This document shows, piece by piece, positions 24,568 to 32,104 of a stretch of 64,000 nt of DNA. Made by a program: the position numbers and the translations under genes. How positions within the stretch are numbered: the first letter of the stretch is position 1; each line of letters starts with the position of its first letter. Source of the stretch: Pseudodesulfovibrio indicus (GTDB lineage: Bacteria; Desulfobacterota; Desulfovibrionia; Desulfovibrionales; Desulfovibrionaceae); the NCBI RefSeq assembly GCF_001563225.1, contig NZ_CP014206.1:1-64000 (forward strand). Reading direction: 5' to 3'. The notes beneath the pieces were generated by a model. That model made no database searches and had not been told where the DNA came from. It saw only the letters and a program-made list of their open reading frames with translations.

Positions 24568-26285
24568 GATCTCCCCCCGTTGGCCACCAGCTTGAGCGGC
24601 GCGGGCGTAACGTCCCGCTTGGCGAACCGGGCCTCGATGGACTCCATTTCGTCCACGGGGACGCCGTCCGGGTAGCGTTGCGTGAGCCATGCGTAGGACT
24701 CGCCGGACCACTGGTCGCCCAGGCGGGCGCGCAGCTGCATGGCGGCCTCCACGACGGTCAGCGGCGGCAACTCCCGGCGGCTCGCGTCCAGGCCGAGATC
24801 GCGGCCCCGCTTGGGCAGGTATTCGGGGGCGGGCTTGATGTCGGCCATGACGTCCACGCCCTGGGGGGCGCGGGGGTGCTTGGCGTCCGTGCCTGCCGCT
24901 TCGTCGATGGCCTTGACGTGCCGGTCCGCAATGGTGTCCGGCTGAGCCTGGTAGTCCTGCCCGAACACCGGGCCGTCTTCCCAAAAGCCGACATCGTTCT
25001 TGCGCACCGGCTCCACGGTCCAAACCGGGTCTTCGGGCAGGGACGGATCGGGCACAACTACGTCCACCGCAGGAGCGCGATAGGGGTTAACCACCACCTG
25101 TACTCGCATGCTCGGCACCACCGGCAACATGCGCAGGTCGTACTCGTTTTTCCCGAAGCCTTTAACCGCGTGGGTTATGGTCAGGGAGTCGGTCACCTTG
25201 GCGGGGACGGGCTTGGTCGTGACCAGCTCCCGGCACAGCTCCAGGGCCGGGGCCAGTCGCAACTGCGCCTCGGTGATGGTCAGCCAGACATCGTTGCGCG
25301 ACTTGCCGGTCCTGGTGTGGATCGCGCGGGCGTTGAAGTGCTGCGCCCAACGGTTTGCCGCATCCTGCAACTCGGCAACGTCCTGGACGCGGAGGAAGGT
25401 GAGCCGGGATTCGAACTTGGTTTCAACGATGTTGTTGCCGCATTCGACGGACCCCTTGGCGCGCGGATTGCCCGCCTGGTGGGTGTCCCATTTCACGCCC
25501 AGCCTCTCCAGCAGGTTGGTGAATAGGTGGGCCGTGTTCGCGCTGCCCTTGTCCATGATCAGCATGTCCGGCACCCCGTGCATGGGGTCGCGCAGCCCCC
25601 GGTCGCTGATGGCGTCCAGGAAGACGTCCACCAGTCCCTGGGCCGATTCGCCGGGAGCCTGCACGTACTTGACGTAGATGGTGCCGGAATAGTGGTCGGT
25701 AATGACGTAGCGCCACACCCGCTCCTGCTCGTGCTTGCGGAAGTTGTGGAGCTTGTTTTTGTAGAACTTGCTCTCCTCCATCACGCTCAACCCGCCCTTG
25801 GGCAGGTAGAATAGAACGCACATGGAGGGGTCCACCTGCCAGACGTGGTTGGGATGTAGAGACCGCATGTGTACGTGCGCCTTCCCCTGGGCCAGCATGT
25901 CCGGGTGGCACCCGTACCGGCGCATGGCCCTGCTTATGGTGGTGGTGGAAACGTCGGCGTCCTCGAACCCGGACTCCTTCATCATGTCCCTGGCGTCGGT
26001 CATGTGCATGATCCGTTTGCCGTTTTCGCGCGTGGCCTTATGCATCAGGTGCGCCACGGCCAGAGCCGTGTCCTCGGACACGGTCAGCCGCCCGGCGTCG
26101 GCCCTCCGCTTGCGACCCGAGGTCCAGCCGATCTCGGACTTGAGCTTGCGGTATACGGTCTGCTCGGAACAATTCAGGAGGCGCGCGGCCTGGCTGACCA
26201 GGCGCTGCCGCTGGCCGTGCCCGGCCTCGTCCAAACGGGAGGCCAGGGCGCGGAGGGTGTCGAGGACGCCGAGCTTGACGGTCAT
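24564..26285 (-). CDS. Phage transposase, DDE integrase family (MuA/BcepMu-type)
   Basis: The 573-residue protein catalyses phage integration and replicative transposition. The N-terminal helix-turn-helix region (about 20-60, LLNCSEQTVYRKLK) binds DNA. The RNase-H-like rve core has the catalytic triad D152 (HVWQVDPSM), D245 (MLIMDKGSAN) and E281 (GSVECGNNIVE), with the classical 35-residue D-E gap. A C-terminal beta-barrel and a tail follow. It precedes the B ATPase with a 4-base overlap. Confidence 0.93.
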   Translation of the reverse strand: MTVKLGVLDTLRALASRLDEAGHGQRQRLVSQAARLLNCSEQTVYRKLKSEIGWTSGRKRRADAGRLTVSEDTALAVAHLMHKATRENGKRIMHMTDARDMMKESGFEDADVSTTTISRAMRRYGCHPDMLAQGKAHVHMRSLHPNHVWQVDPSMCVLFYLPKGGLSVMEESKFYKNKLHNFRKHEQERVWRYVITDHYSGTIYVKYVQAPGESAQGLVDVFLDAISDRGLRDPMHGVPDMLIMDKGSANTAHLFTNLLERLGVKWDTHQAGNPRAKGSVECGNNIVETKFESRLTFLRVQDVAELQDAANRWAQHFNARAIHTRTGKSRNDVWLTITEAQLRLAPALELCRELVTTKPVPAKVTDSLTITHAVKGFGKNEYDLRMLPVVPSMRVQVVVNPYRAPAVDVVVPDPSLPEDPVWTVEPVRKNDVGFWEDGPVFGQDYQAQPDTIADRHVKAIDEAAGTDAKHPRAPQGVDVMADIKPAPEYLPKRGRDLGLDASRRELPPLTVVEAAMQLRARLGDQWSGESYAWLTQRYPDGVPVDEMESIEARFAKRDVTPAPLKLVANGGRS

Positions 26286-26288
26286 GAT

Positions 26289-27593
26289 CTACCAGCCCCG
26301 CCCGGTGGGAATGTTGGTCCGGCCAGCTTCCAGTTCGTCCAGGGCAGTCTCGCGCATCCATTCCGGGCTGACTTCTTCCTCGAAGTCCACCGGGATTTCG
26401 TGCTTGATCAACACGGCGTTGACGGCCCGGCAGTAGTTGCCGACAGTGCCCACCGCATGCTGTGAGGTGTGGACCGATACGTCGTGGCTGTTCAAGATCG
26501 CCTCGACCTGAACCAGCAGTTCGTTGAGCCCCACCAGGGCCGCCATGTACGCCTTCTCCATGGCCTGGACCGCCTCGGCCTCGCGCGCCAGGCGCAGCTC
26601 CAGATCCGCGTCCTTGGGCAGGCTCTTGAGCCGGTACAGCTCCTCCTCGGTCTTGGCGAGCCGCTGGCTCTTGTCCTCCAGCAATTTGCCCCGCGCCTCA
26701 TGGTCGGCGGCAAGGTCCTCGCGTTCCTTCCTGGCGGCCTCGCGCTCGGCCTGGTTGCGGGCGGCCAGGTCCTCCAGGATCGTGAGGACCTCTTCCTTGC
26801 TCTCGGACTCGATGGCCTGCTTGACGATGGCCTGCTCGGCCTCGGGCAACGCCTTCAAGGCGCGGTAGTCTCGGTTACGGAAGCCAATACGTTCAGCCGC
26901 TTCGTAGAGGTCGGCTCCAAGGGCCTGCATGTGCCCGGAGAGCTCTTGCAGGCGGCGATAGGATTTGCCGAGCTTGGCCCCGCAGAATTCTTCTAAAGTC
27001 TGAAACTGTCGCAGGTTTCCGGACTCGTCGTGGTAGTGAAGTTTTTTGTAAGCCTTTTCTTTTTTTACTTTTTCAAAAATTTGCACGAGCATAGAATCTG
27101 CGACGTTCGCATAAAACAGGGTCGCATCCAGTCGGCCCAGGTCCCGGAGTACTCCTTCGACGTCCATAACGGCCTGGATGGCTGCCGAGGCGGTGTGCTG
27201 CACGTCGGTCAGGGCCGCGCTGCGCTCGGGCGCGATCTCCGGGATCAGGGGGGTGTCGATCCGCCAGCCTGACCATGATTTCGCCCAGGTGGTGGGAAGC
27301 TGGTCCGGTACGCCGGTGGGGCCGAAATAGCTGACCAGCACCTGGTAGCCGGACAGGGCCGCGCTCTTGACGTCCATGGTGGTGACAACGCTTCCGGCTA
27401 TGGTGGCCAGGGCCTCGTCAGTAAGCTGCTTCTCGTTTTCGATCTCCAGGGACATAGCCATGCTGACGGCGGTCACAGCTCTCTCCTGCAGCGCCCCCAG
27501 TTCGTCTTCGGTCGCTGCGGTATTGGATATAAGCTCCTGCAAATCCAGGCTGCCCAGGATGTCTTTGGCGTTGACGAGCTTTCTAGTTGCCAT
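26289..27593 (-). CDS. Large coiled-coil phage early protein
   Basis: The 434-residue product (ATG 27593 with AAGGAGG) has a mixed N-terminal part, then a region EKVKKEKAYKKLHY...FCGAKLGKSYRRLQEL. This is followed by a long acidic/basic coiled coil (about 255-340, rich in EAARKEREDLAADHEARG-like heptads). The first part resembles the DUF3102 style of DNA-associated plasmid/phage proteins (weak). It lies directly upstream of the transposase with 3 bases between them. Confidence 0.6.
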   Translation of the reverse strand: MATRKLVNAKDILGSLDLQELISNTAATEDELGALQERAVTAVSMAMSLEIENEKQLTDEALATIAGSVVTTMDVKSAALSGYQVLVSYFGPTGVPDQLPTTWAKSWSGWRIDTPLIPEIAPERSAALTDVQHTASAAIQAVMDVEGVLRDLGRLDATLFYANVADSMLVQIFEKVKKEKAYKKLHYHDESGNLRQFQTLEEFCGAKLGKSYRRLQELSGHMQALGADLYEAAERIGFRNRDYRALKALPEAEQAIVKQAIESESKEEVLTILEDLAARNQAEREAARKEREDLAADHEARGKLLEDKSQRLAKTEEELYRLKSLPKDADLELRLAREAEAVQAMEKAYMAALVGLNELLVQVEAILNSHDVSVHTSQHAVGTVGNYCRAVNAVLIKHEIPVDFEEEVSPEWMRETALDELEAGRTNIPTGRGW

Positions 27594-27888
27594 GACGCGC
27601 CTCCTTGAGAGCCAGGAGCAGGCCGAACAGTGCGCCGCATGTCTGCAACCCCTGCACGATGCCGGACAATCCGATCTCGACGCCGTTGGCCTCGATAGAG
27701 CAAAACACTGCGTCCGGGAGCACGCCACGAATCTTGCGGCACAGAGCCGGTCCCGAGGCACCCAGTGCGTAGACGGCGGGGTTGCCCTGCTGGTCGGCCA
27801 GGATGCGGTTGAGCGTCAGCTCGGTGTTGTTCTGGATGTACATCTCGTCAGCGGTCAGGTCGTCTTGTAGGATAATTTTGTTAGACAT
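27583..27888 (-). CDS. Small phage early protein, unknown
   Basis: The 101-residue product has an acidic N-terminus (QDDLTADEMYIQNN) and a glycine-rich hydrophobic C-terminal third (LSGIVQGLQTCGALFGLLLAL) that could be a membrane helix. It overlaps the start of the coiled-coil gene by 11 bases. No family recognised. Confidence 0.5.
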   Translation of the reverse strand: MSNKIILQDDLTADEMYIQNNTELTLNRILADQQGNPAVYALGASGPALCRKIRGVLPDAVFCSIEANGVEIGLSGIVQGLQTCGALFGLLLALKEARHGN

Positions 27889-27904
27889 CTAAGGTGTCTC
27901 CTTC

Positions 27905-28204
27905 CTAGTTGTGCGCGCCCGCCATGACGCGCTGGTTGATTTCGCGGATGCGGGAGGACGCCCGGTCCATTTCGTTGGCGTGGGCCTGGGCGAGCTGCAA
28001 GACGCTGATGTGGTGGGCATAGCGCCCGGAGGGCAGTTGGGTGACCCACCCCTCCTCGGCCAGGACGGCCAGGGCGCGGGAAATGTTGACGGGCGTCTCG
28101 TCCAGGGCCTGGGCGATCTCGCCGTTGGCCAACCCGTCCAGGGTATGCCCCTTGAGCAGGGCCAGAACGCGCAGGACGCGGCGGGAGGAGGTGGACTTAG
28201 CCAT
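27905..28204 (-). CDS. Winged-helix DNA-binding protein (IclR/MarR-type)
   Basis: The 99-residue protein is almost wholly a winged helix: RRVLRVLALLKGHTLDGLANGEIAQALDETPVNISRALAVLAEEGWVTQL..., with a recognition helix near residues 38-50 and a wing PSGRYAHHI. It is likely to regulate phage early genes. Its ATG overlaps the stop of the upstream gene by 8 bases. Confidence 0.75.
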   Translation of the reverse strand: MAKSTSSRRVLRVLALLKGHTLDGLANGEIAQALDETPVNISRALAVLAEEGWVTQLPSGRYAHHISVLQLAQAHANEMDRASSRIREINQRVMAGAHN

Positions 28205-28421
28205 GGGCTTTGGCCTCCGATCCCGGATTCACCGGGTACAGGGTGGCGGCCACGAACCCACCGGCCAGGAGCAAGGCCACCAGGTTGGCCCGGTCGTCCG
28301 GCCTGGGGCAGATGGTCCGCAGGTCGGCATCGGTGATGACGCGCTGTTCGATCAGGGCCAGGGCCTGGCGCATGCGCTGCATCTGGAGCGTATCCGCGAC
28401 GGTGATCGGCTTGTGGTGCAT
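28197..28421 (-). CDS. Small phage early protein, unknown
   Basis: The 74-residue product starts at ATG 28421 with GGAGGAGG just upstream. It has a helical middle (QMQRMRQALALIEQRVITDADLRTI) and a hydrophobic LVALLLAGGFVAATLY segment near the C-terminus. It lies immediately downstream (in the leftward sense) of a plus-strand insert gene. Function unknown. Confidence 0.5.
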   Translation of the reverse strand: MHHKPITVADTLQMQRMRQALALIEQRVITDADLRTICPRPDDRANLVALLLAGGFVAATLYPVNPGSEAKAHG

Positions 28422-28526
28422 GGCCTCCTCCTGTTGTTTGTGGATGCCGGTTCCTCCTGCTATGGTCGGGGCGGACAAACCACGGGCGCTCTTCGGCGCT
28501 CGAACCGCACAGGAGGAACCGGAAAT

Positions 28527-29024
28527 ATGAGTAAAATTGATCGAGCCTTGCAGGTGCGAATCCTTGAACACCTGGCCTCGTTCCACCCGTGCGAAGCGCC
28601 GCGCGGAACATGGGAGAACCTTCTGGACCTGGCCGAAGGCGACGAGCGGAAGCTGAGCTCCAACATGGTCTACCTTGAGGAGCATGGAATGCTTGTCAGC
28701 GGTGTCCGCATGTCCGGAGACGAACCGATGGTCTCTGTTTCCGCCATAAGGATTCTCCACGATGGCCAGGATTTCCTGCAAAAGGACGGCGGGCTTGCGG
28801 TCGTCAAGAGGACCGTCACCGTGCGTTTCCATGCCGAATGCAGGGATATGATTGAATCGTGCGTCAATCACAGTTCTCTAGCCCCCGCAGATAAGCGTTC
28901 TGTTTTGCAAGCACTTCGAGAGCTTCCCGCTTCCTCCATAGAACATTTGACGCGCATACTATGGGAGAAGGCGGCGGAGAATGTGCCGGAACTACTTCGA
29001 CTAATAGGAACACATGTTCTTTGA
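28527..29024 (+). CDS. Helix-rich phage protein on the opposite strand to the early operon
   Basis: The 165-residue product begins with a winged-helix-like part (RALQVRILEHLASFHPCEAPRGTW...EEHGMLVSGVRM), then ILHDGQDFLQKDGGLAVVKRTVTVRFH and a C-terminal helical region. The same pattern occurs in widespread phage/plasmid proteins of unknown function. AGGAGG precedes the ATG. Its codon use is less GC-extreme than that of its neighbours. Its last 161 bases overlap the minus-strand gene ending at 28864. Confidence 0.65.
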   Translation: MSKIDRALQVRILEHLASFHPCEAPRGTWENLLDLAEGDERKLSSNMVYLEEHGMLVSGVRMSGDEPMVSVSAIRILHDGQDFLQKDGGLAVVKRTVTVRFHAECRDMIESCVNHSSLAPADKRSVLQALRELPASSIEHLTRILWEKAAENVPELLRLIGTHVL

Positions 29025-29235
29025 CCGGGGGGCGTTTGACGGTTGCCGGATCGATCTTCACCCCCAGGGGAATGAGGACTTCCTCACCCTTGTGCCAAAC
29101 CCTGTCACGGTTGCGGAAGCGGCCCCACCCGGCGAACTCGCCCAGGTTGACCCAGAAGTCTTCCCGGTCGCGCTCCAGTTCGATGGTCAACGCATTCTCG
29201 TGGAATATGGCGCAAATGAATGGAATACTGTTCAT
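28864..29235 (-). CDS. Phage early protein overlapping a convergent gene
   Basis: The 123-residue product from ATG 29235 (GGGAGCAAAGGGG upstream) starts with a beta-rich half (ALTIELERDREDFWVNLGEFAGWGRFRNRD) and ends in a helix (WRKREALEVLAKQNAYLRGLE). No family recognised. The C-terminal 161 bases run opposite to the plus-strand gene at 28527-29024. Either can be real, and both ends look protein-like. Confidence 0.5.
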   Translation of the reverse strand: MNSIPFICAIFHENALTIELERDREDFWVNLGEFAGWGRFRNRDRVWHKGEEVLIPLGVKIDPATVKRPPVKEHVFLLVEVVPAHSPPPSPIVCASNVLWRKREALEVLAKQNAYLRGLENCD

Positions 29236-29501
29236 CCCCTTTGCTCCCAGACCTTGCAGCGGATATCGGAGCGCTTGGGCCAGGTGGAGTCGGGGGCGTG
29301 GCATTCTCCGCGTCCGGCGTCGTCGGACAGCAGGAAACGGCAGGTGGCGCAGGCTCTGGTGTTCGGGTCAAGGGCGTCCTCGTAATAAGGACACGCCGGT
29401 GTCGTGGCATGACCGGCCATGCAGAACCGGGAACCAGCACCGATGTGCAGACAGCCTACCGTGTGTTCATAATGGGCGCACCCGCCGCAAATTCTACTCA
29501 T
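29232..29501 (-). CDS. Cysteine-rich phage early protein
   Basis: The 89-residue product has about ten cysteines in CxxC-like groups (CGGCAHYEHTVGC, CMAGH, CPYYED, CATCRF), consistent with two or more zinc sites. It overlaps the next gene's ATG by 4 bases. Such small zinc proteins are typical of early regions of transposable phages. Function unknown. Confidence 0.6.
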   Translation of the reverse strand: MSRICGGCAHYEHTVGCLHIGAGSRFCMAGHATTPACPYYEDALDPNTRACATCRFLLSDDAGRGECHAPDSTWPKRSDIRCKVWEQRG

Positions 29502-29510
29502 GACAGCCTC

Positions 29511-29960
29511 CTACCTCTTGAGCTTGGCCCAGGCGGCTTTGCGCGCCTCGGCTCGTTGCTTTGCCTCGGCCTCGACAAGGCCGAGCTCGTAATAGATCGC
29601 CTGATCCTTATCCAAGACGACGAGCCCGGCGGGCTCCAGGGCCGCGCGGGCGATGCCGGGGTCTCCAGTGACGATGGACAGGGCCGCCAGCTGATCCAGC
29701 GGGATGCGTCGCTCGCTCTTGCCTTGGGCGGCCCAGTTGTTGACGGTGTGGACCGTGACGGTCTCCCCGGTCAGCCTGGTCAGCTCGTCGGCCACGGTGT
29801 CGCGGGACAGCCCACACCGGTCCAAGGCCTGGCGCAGGGCCTCCTTGACGGCCCCGGACGCCCGCAGACTCTCGGCTCCGCGTTCCTGGGACGGCAGGCT
29901 GGACAGCGGCAGGGTCAATTGGACCATGCCTGCGCCTAGTTTTTGTGGCTTCCTGGACAT
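29511..29960 (-). CDS. Phage DNA-binding regulatory protein
   Basis: The 149-residue protein has a helix-turn-helix region (about 45-75: SRDTVADELTRLTGETVTVHTVNNWAAQ) followed by a helical C-terminus that contains LDKDQAIYYELGLVEAEAKQRA. It is the second gene of the leftward early operon, after the gp16-like protein. The pattern fits the Ner-proximal regulators of BcepMu-like phages; exact role inferred. Confidence 0.6.
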   Translation of the reverse strand: MSRKPQKLGAGMVQLTLPLSSLPSQERGAESLRASGAVKEALRQALDRCGLSRDTVADELTRLTGETVTVHTVNNWAAQGKSERRIPLDQLAALSIVTGDPGIARAALEPAGLVVLDKDQAIYYELGLVEAEAKQRAEARKAAWAKLKR

Positions 29961-29992
29961 TGTTTTCCTGGGCAGTGCCGGGTATAGGTGGG

Positions 29993-30217
29993 CTAAGCGG
30001 TCATGGCCGTAGCAATGTCGTGTTCCCGGACGATCTCGCCATCTTTGAGTCCCAACTCGACGGCGATGTTGTGGGACTGGCCACGGATGGCGGCTCGTTC
30101 ATTGCGAAGGATCGCGCGGGTGAGATCCGCGTCATAGCCCTTGGCTCGCGCCCAGGCGGCGATGGAAACGCCTTTGCGGGCAAAGTCTTCGAGGACTTCC
30201 TTGGAGGTTCGAGGCAT
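29993..30217 (-). CDS. BcepMu gp16-family DNA-binding protein (Ner-like position)
   Basis: The 74-residue protein matches the BcepMu gp16 family: SKEVLEDFARKGVSIAAWARAKGYDADLTRAILRNERAAIRGQSHNIAVELGLKDGEI is the typical layout, with a helix-turn-helix and the RGQSH...LGLKDG ending. It is the first gene of the early operon, divergent from the repressor, so it occupies the position of Ner and probably shuts down early or repressor transcription. Confidence 0.85.
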   Translation of the reverse strand: MPRTSKEVLEDFARKGVSIAAWARAKGYDADLTRAILRNERAAIRGQSHNIAVELGLKDGEIVREHDIATAMTA

Positions 30218-30240
30218 GGTCTAACACCTTGTTTTGTTTG

Positions 30241-30258
30241 CTCTCGCACTAGCGAGAG
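30241..30258. promoter_or_regulatory. Palindromic operator or leader hairpin of the early operon
   Basis: CTCTCGC-ACTA-GCGAGAG is a perfect 7-bp inverted repeat with a 4-base spacer. It lies 24 bases upstream of the gp16-like gene start on the leftward transcript. It could be the binding site of that protein or a 5' hairpin on the early mRNA. Confidence 0.55.
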
Positions 30259-30261
30259 TCG

Positions 30262-30327
30262 TTATCTGTCGCGTTGTGTATTTATTGTTTGCACCAAGAT
30301 TGGTGCAATGTCAAGCACCATAGTTGG
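30262..30327. promoter_or_regulatory. Repressor operator and divergent early promoter
   Basis: TTGCACCAA-GA-TTGGTGCAA (30289-30308) is a perfect 9-bp inverted repeat. An imperfect second copy (AGCACCATAGTTGGGTG, about 30314-30330) lies on the repressor side. On the minus strand TTGCAC (30308-30303) inside the palindrome can serve as a -35 box to an AT-rich -10 (TAAATA, about 30284-30279). This would let bound repressor block the early promoter. Operator by symmetry; promoter inferred. Confidence 0.65.
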
Positions 30328-30342
30328 GTGAAAAGGATTGTC

Positions 30343-30684
30343 ATGCCTGAAGACACGCTAGGCCAGCGCATTGCCATAATCAGAGGGCAAATGACCCAGG
30401 GCGACTTTGCGAAAAGAGTGGGCATCGGGAGGAATACTTTGATCCGCTATGAGCGGGGAGACAACGAACCCTCGGCTTCATTTCTCCAGAAGCTGATAAA
30501 GGATTTTGGCGTTGACCCGCAGTGGCTGTTGCTAGGGGGAGAACCGCCCATGGAGCTTTCTCCCCGCGAGTCCGCGCTCATCGCCAACTACCGTGCCAGC
30601 CCGGAAAAAGGTCGCCGGAGCGTGGAAACGATGGCTTCTGTACTGGCGGAATCACAAACCGAAAAGATGAAGAAAGCTGAGTAG
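30343..30684 (+). CDS. CI/Cro-type phage repressor
   Basis: The 113-residue protein is an XRE-family helix-turn-helix repressor: LGQRIAIIRGQMTQGDFAKRVGIGRNTLIRYERGDNEP (residues 6-43) followed by FLQKLIKDFGVDPQWLLLGGEPPM, the usual end of this phage family. It has a helical C-terminus with no peptidase domain, so it is not a LexA-type self-cleaving repressor. It is divergent from the early operon across a palindromic operator and should maintain lysogeny. Confidence 0.88.
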   Translation: MPEDTLGQRIAIIRGQMTQGDFAKRVGIGRNTLIRYERGDNEPSASFLQKLIKDFGVDPQWLLLGGEPPMELSPRESALIANYRASPEKGRRSVETMASVLAESQTEKMKKAE

Positions 30685-30755
30685 GCGGCTTGGCGGGCTG
30701 CCTTTAGTCGAGGGATTCAAGGGTCGGGTGTGAAGAATTGGAAAGGAGGCTCCGG

Positions 30756-31604
30756 GTGATTAAGCCATTTGTGCTGATTCTGTTGCTGGTCATTGCCCTA
30801 TATGGCTGTGGGGATGGTCAAAATATCCATCCCCAATTCTCAACGGCCAAGTTGAATATTGCCTGGAATGGCAGGTTGGTCCTTGAAGTTGAAACCAATC
30901 TCCCCGACGGCACCAAGGTGAACACCTGGATTGGCACTCCTCCGCCGGACAGCCGCCCATTGTATACCGACGCCTCGGTTGATCCCAGGCAATGGGATGT
31001 CGTGGTGAGGGGGGGACATTTTCGGAGTTGGTTTCCCTCGATCTACGAAAAAGGGATCAAGGCCGGACAGTATGTCGTGACGTTCGGCGTCCTCCCGGAT
31101 CAGGAGGCGGTCTTGGGTCCAAAAAACAAACGTCTTACAGGGCCTAACGTTGAGGTCCTTGAGAATGGACAGAGGCTTTATTCGGATGCTGCTGCAATTG
31201 AGCTGCCGGACCTGCCTTCGCATGGCCCTTTGGTTGTGTCCAGCTTCGCTCTCCCCCGTGACACATCCCCAAAGACAATCGAACTTGTCGACTCCGTAGC
31301 CCTGGCCTTGGCGGACAAGTTCCCGGGGTTGGTCAGATACTCCTCACAGATGGATTGCATTGGGGTTGCCGAGCATGAGGTGCACCTGCACAGTGGGGAG
31401 TGGCGAGATGTGGTTACGCTTGAGTTCGTCGTTTGGGACGAGGCGGACCTGCCGCCTGACCTTTCTCGGAGTCGTGGCCATCATATTTTCGTGGATATCG
31501 GGGTGGACGGCAAGACTCTAGCTGTCAACAAACAGGCCGCCGTGTCCCTACTATTGGACAAGCCATTCGACGACGTCCCAAAGTTCTTGGACATCCCTCT
31601 CTAG
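30756..31604 (+). CDS. Lipoprotein moron of unknown function
   Basis: Starting at GTG 30756, with AAAGGAGG (30742-30749) upstream, the 282-residue product has a lipoprotein signal (VLILLLVIALYGCGDG) with the lipid-accepting Cys at about residue 18. The mature part is beta-rich, without a domain I recognise. Base composition is lower in GC than the phage structural genes. It lies between the repressor and the lysis genes and has its own terminator, so it is probably expressed in the lysogen. Confidence 0.7.
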   Translation: MIKPFVLILLLVIALYGCGDGQNIHPQFSTAKLNIAWNGRLVLEVETNLPDGTKVNTWIGTPPPDSRPLYTDASVDPRQWDVVVRGGHFRSWFPSIYEKGIKAGQYVVTFGVLPDQEAVLGPKNKRLTGPNVEVLENGQRLYSDAAAIELPDLPSHGPLVVSSFALPRDTSPKTIELVDSVALALADKFPGLVRYSSQMDCIGVAEHEVHLHSGEWRDVVTLEFVVWDEADLPPDLSRSRGHHIFVDIGVDGKTLAVNKQAAVSLLLDKPFDDVPKFLDIPL

Positions 31605-31616
31605 ATTTCCCAACCA

Positions 31617-31638
31617 GGCCGCCTCCGGGCGGCCTTTT
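31617..31638 (+). terminator. Intrinsic terminator after the lipoprotein gene
   Basis: GGCCGCC (31617-31623), loop TCCG, GGCGGCC (31628-31634), followed by TTTT: a perfect 7-bp stem. It isolates the repressor/lipoprotein unit from the late genes. Confidence 0.8.
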
Positions 31639-31650
31639 CCACGCCCTCCT

Positions 31651-31671
31651 TTTTATAACCTCGGTTACAAG
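31651..31671 (+). promoter_or_regulatory. Late promoter/activator site 1 (before lysis genes)
   Basis: TTTTATAACCTCGGTTACAA plus a final G is identical, base for base over 21 positions, to 39129-39149. Its centre TAACC-TC-GGTTA is palindromic. It lies about 110 bases before the holin gene, matching Mu Plys. It is likely to be the binding site of the Mor-type activator, because C-dependent Mu late promoters carry such dyads upstream of a weak -10 box. Activator assignment is inference. Confidence 0.65.
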
Positions 31672-31780
31672 ACCCGCCTCCGCGCCAGCCGTATCGTGGC
31701 CCCCGAGAACACCCCATCAACGGGGAGGCGGGCGCGACGGTCTCCTAGGCGCTGCCCGCCTTCCCAAAAGAGGAGGCCCC

Positions 31781-32104
31781 ATGCGCACCCCCCGAATGAC
31801 CAAGACCGCGACCCTGGCCCTTGCCCTGCTTTGCCTGGTCGCCCTGATCTCCCCGCAGCAGCTCGGCGTCATCGCCTACAAGGTCGCCCTGGTCCTCCTG
31901 GCCGGAGTGGCCGGGTACATCCTTGACCGGGCGCTGTTCCCGTACGCCAGGCCGCACATTCTGTCGCCCGACCCGGTGAACCCCAGGGAAATGTCCGGCG
32001 ATGCGCTGAGGTTTGACCTGTGGGACACGCTTTACATCACCGCTCAAATCCGCCGCGCCGTAATCGTGGCCGCCGCCATGCTGGCCGTAGGGCTGGGGCT
32101 GTAG
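31781..32104 (+). CDS. Putative holin
   Basis: The 107-residue protein has two or three hydrophobic segments (about 10-45 LALALLCLVALISPQQLGVI and VALVLLAGVAGYILDRALF, and 88-106 AVIVAAAMLAVGLGL) and sits immediately before a lytic enzyme gene. This fits a small membrane holin that opens the inner membrane for the lysozyme. AGGAGG precedes the ATG. Confidence 0.65.
   Translation: MRTPRMTKTATLALALLCLVALISPQQLGVIAYKVALVLLAGVAGYILDRALFPYARPHILSPDPVNPREMSGDALRFDLWDTLYITAQIRRAVIVAAAMLAVGLGL

Noticed and set aside
24568..25023. Longer N-terminus of the transposition ATPase
   Set aside because: The extra part is antiframe translation of the transposase gene; ATG 24567 overlaps the transposase stop and starts with a proper helix-turn-helix.
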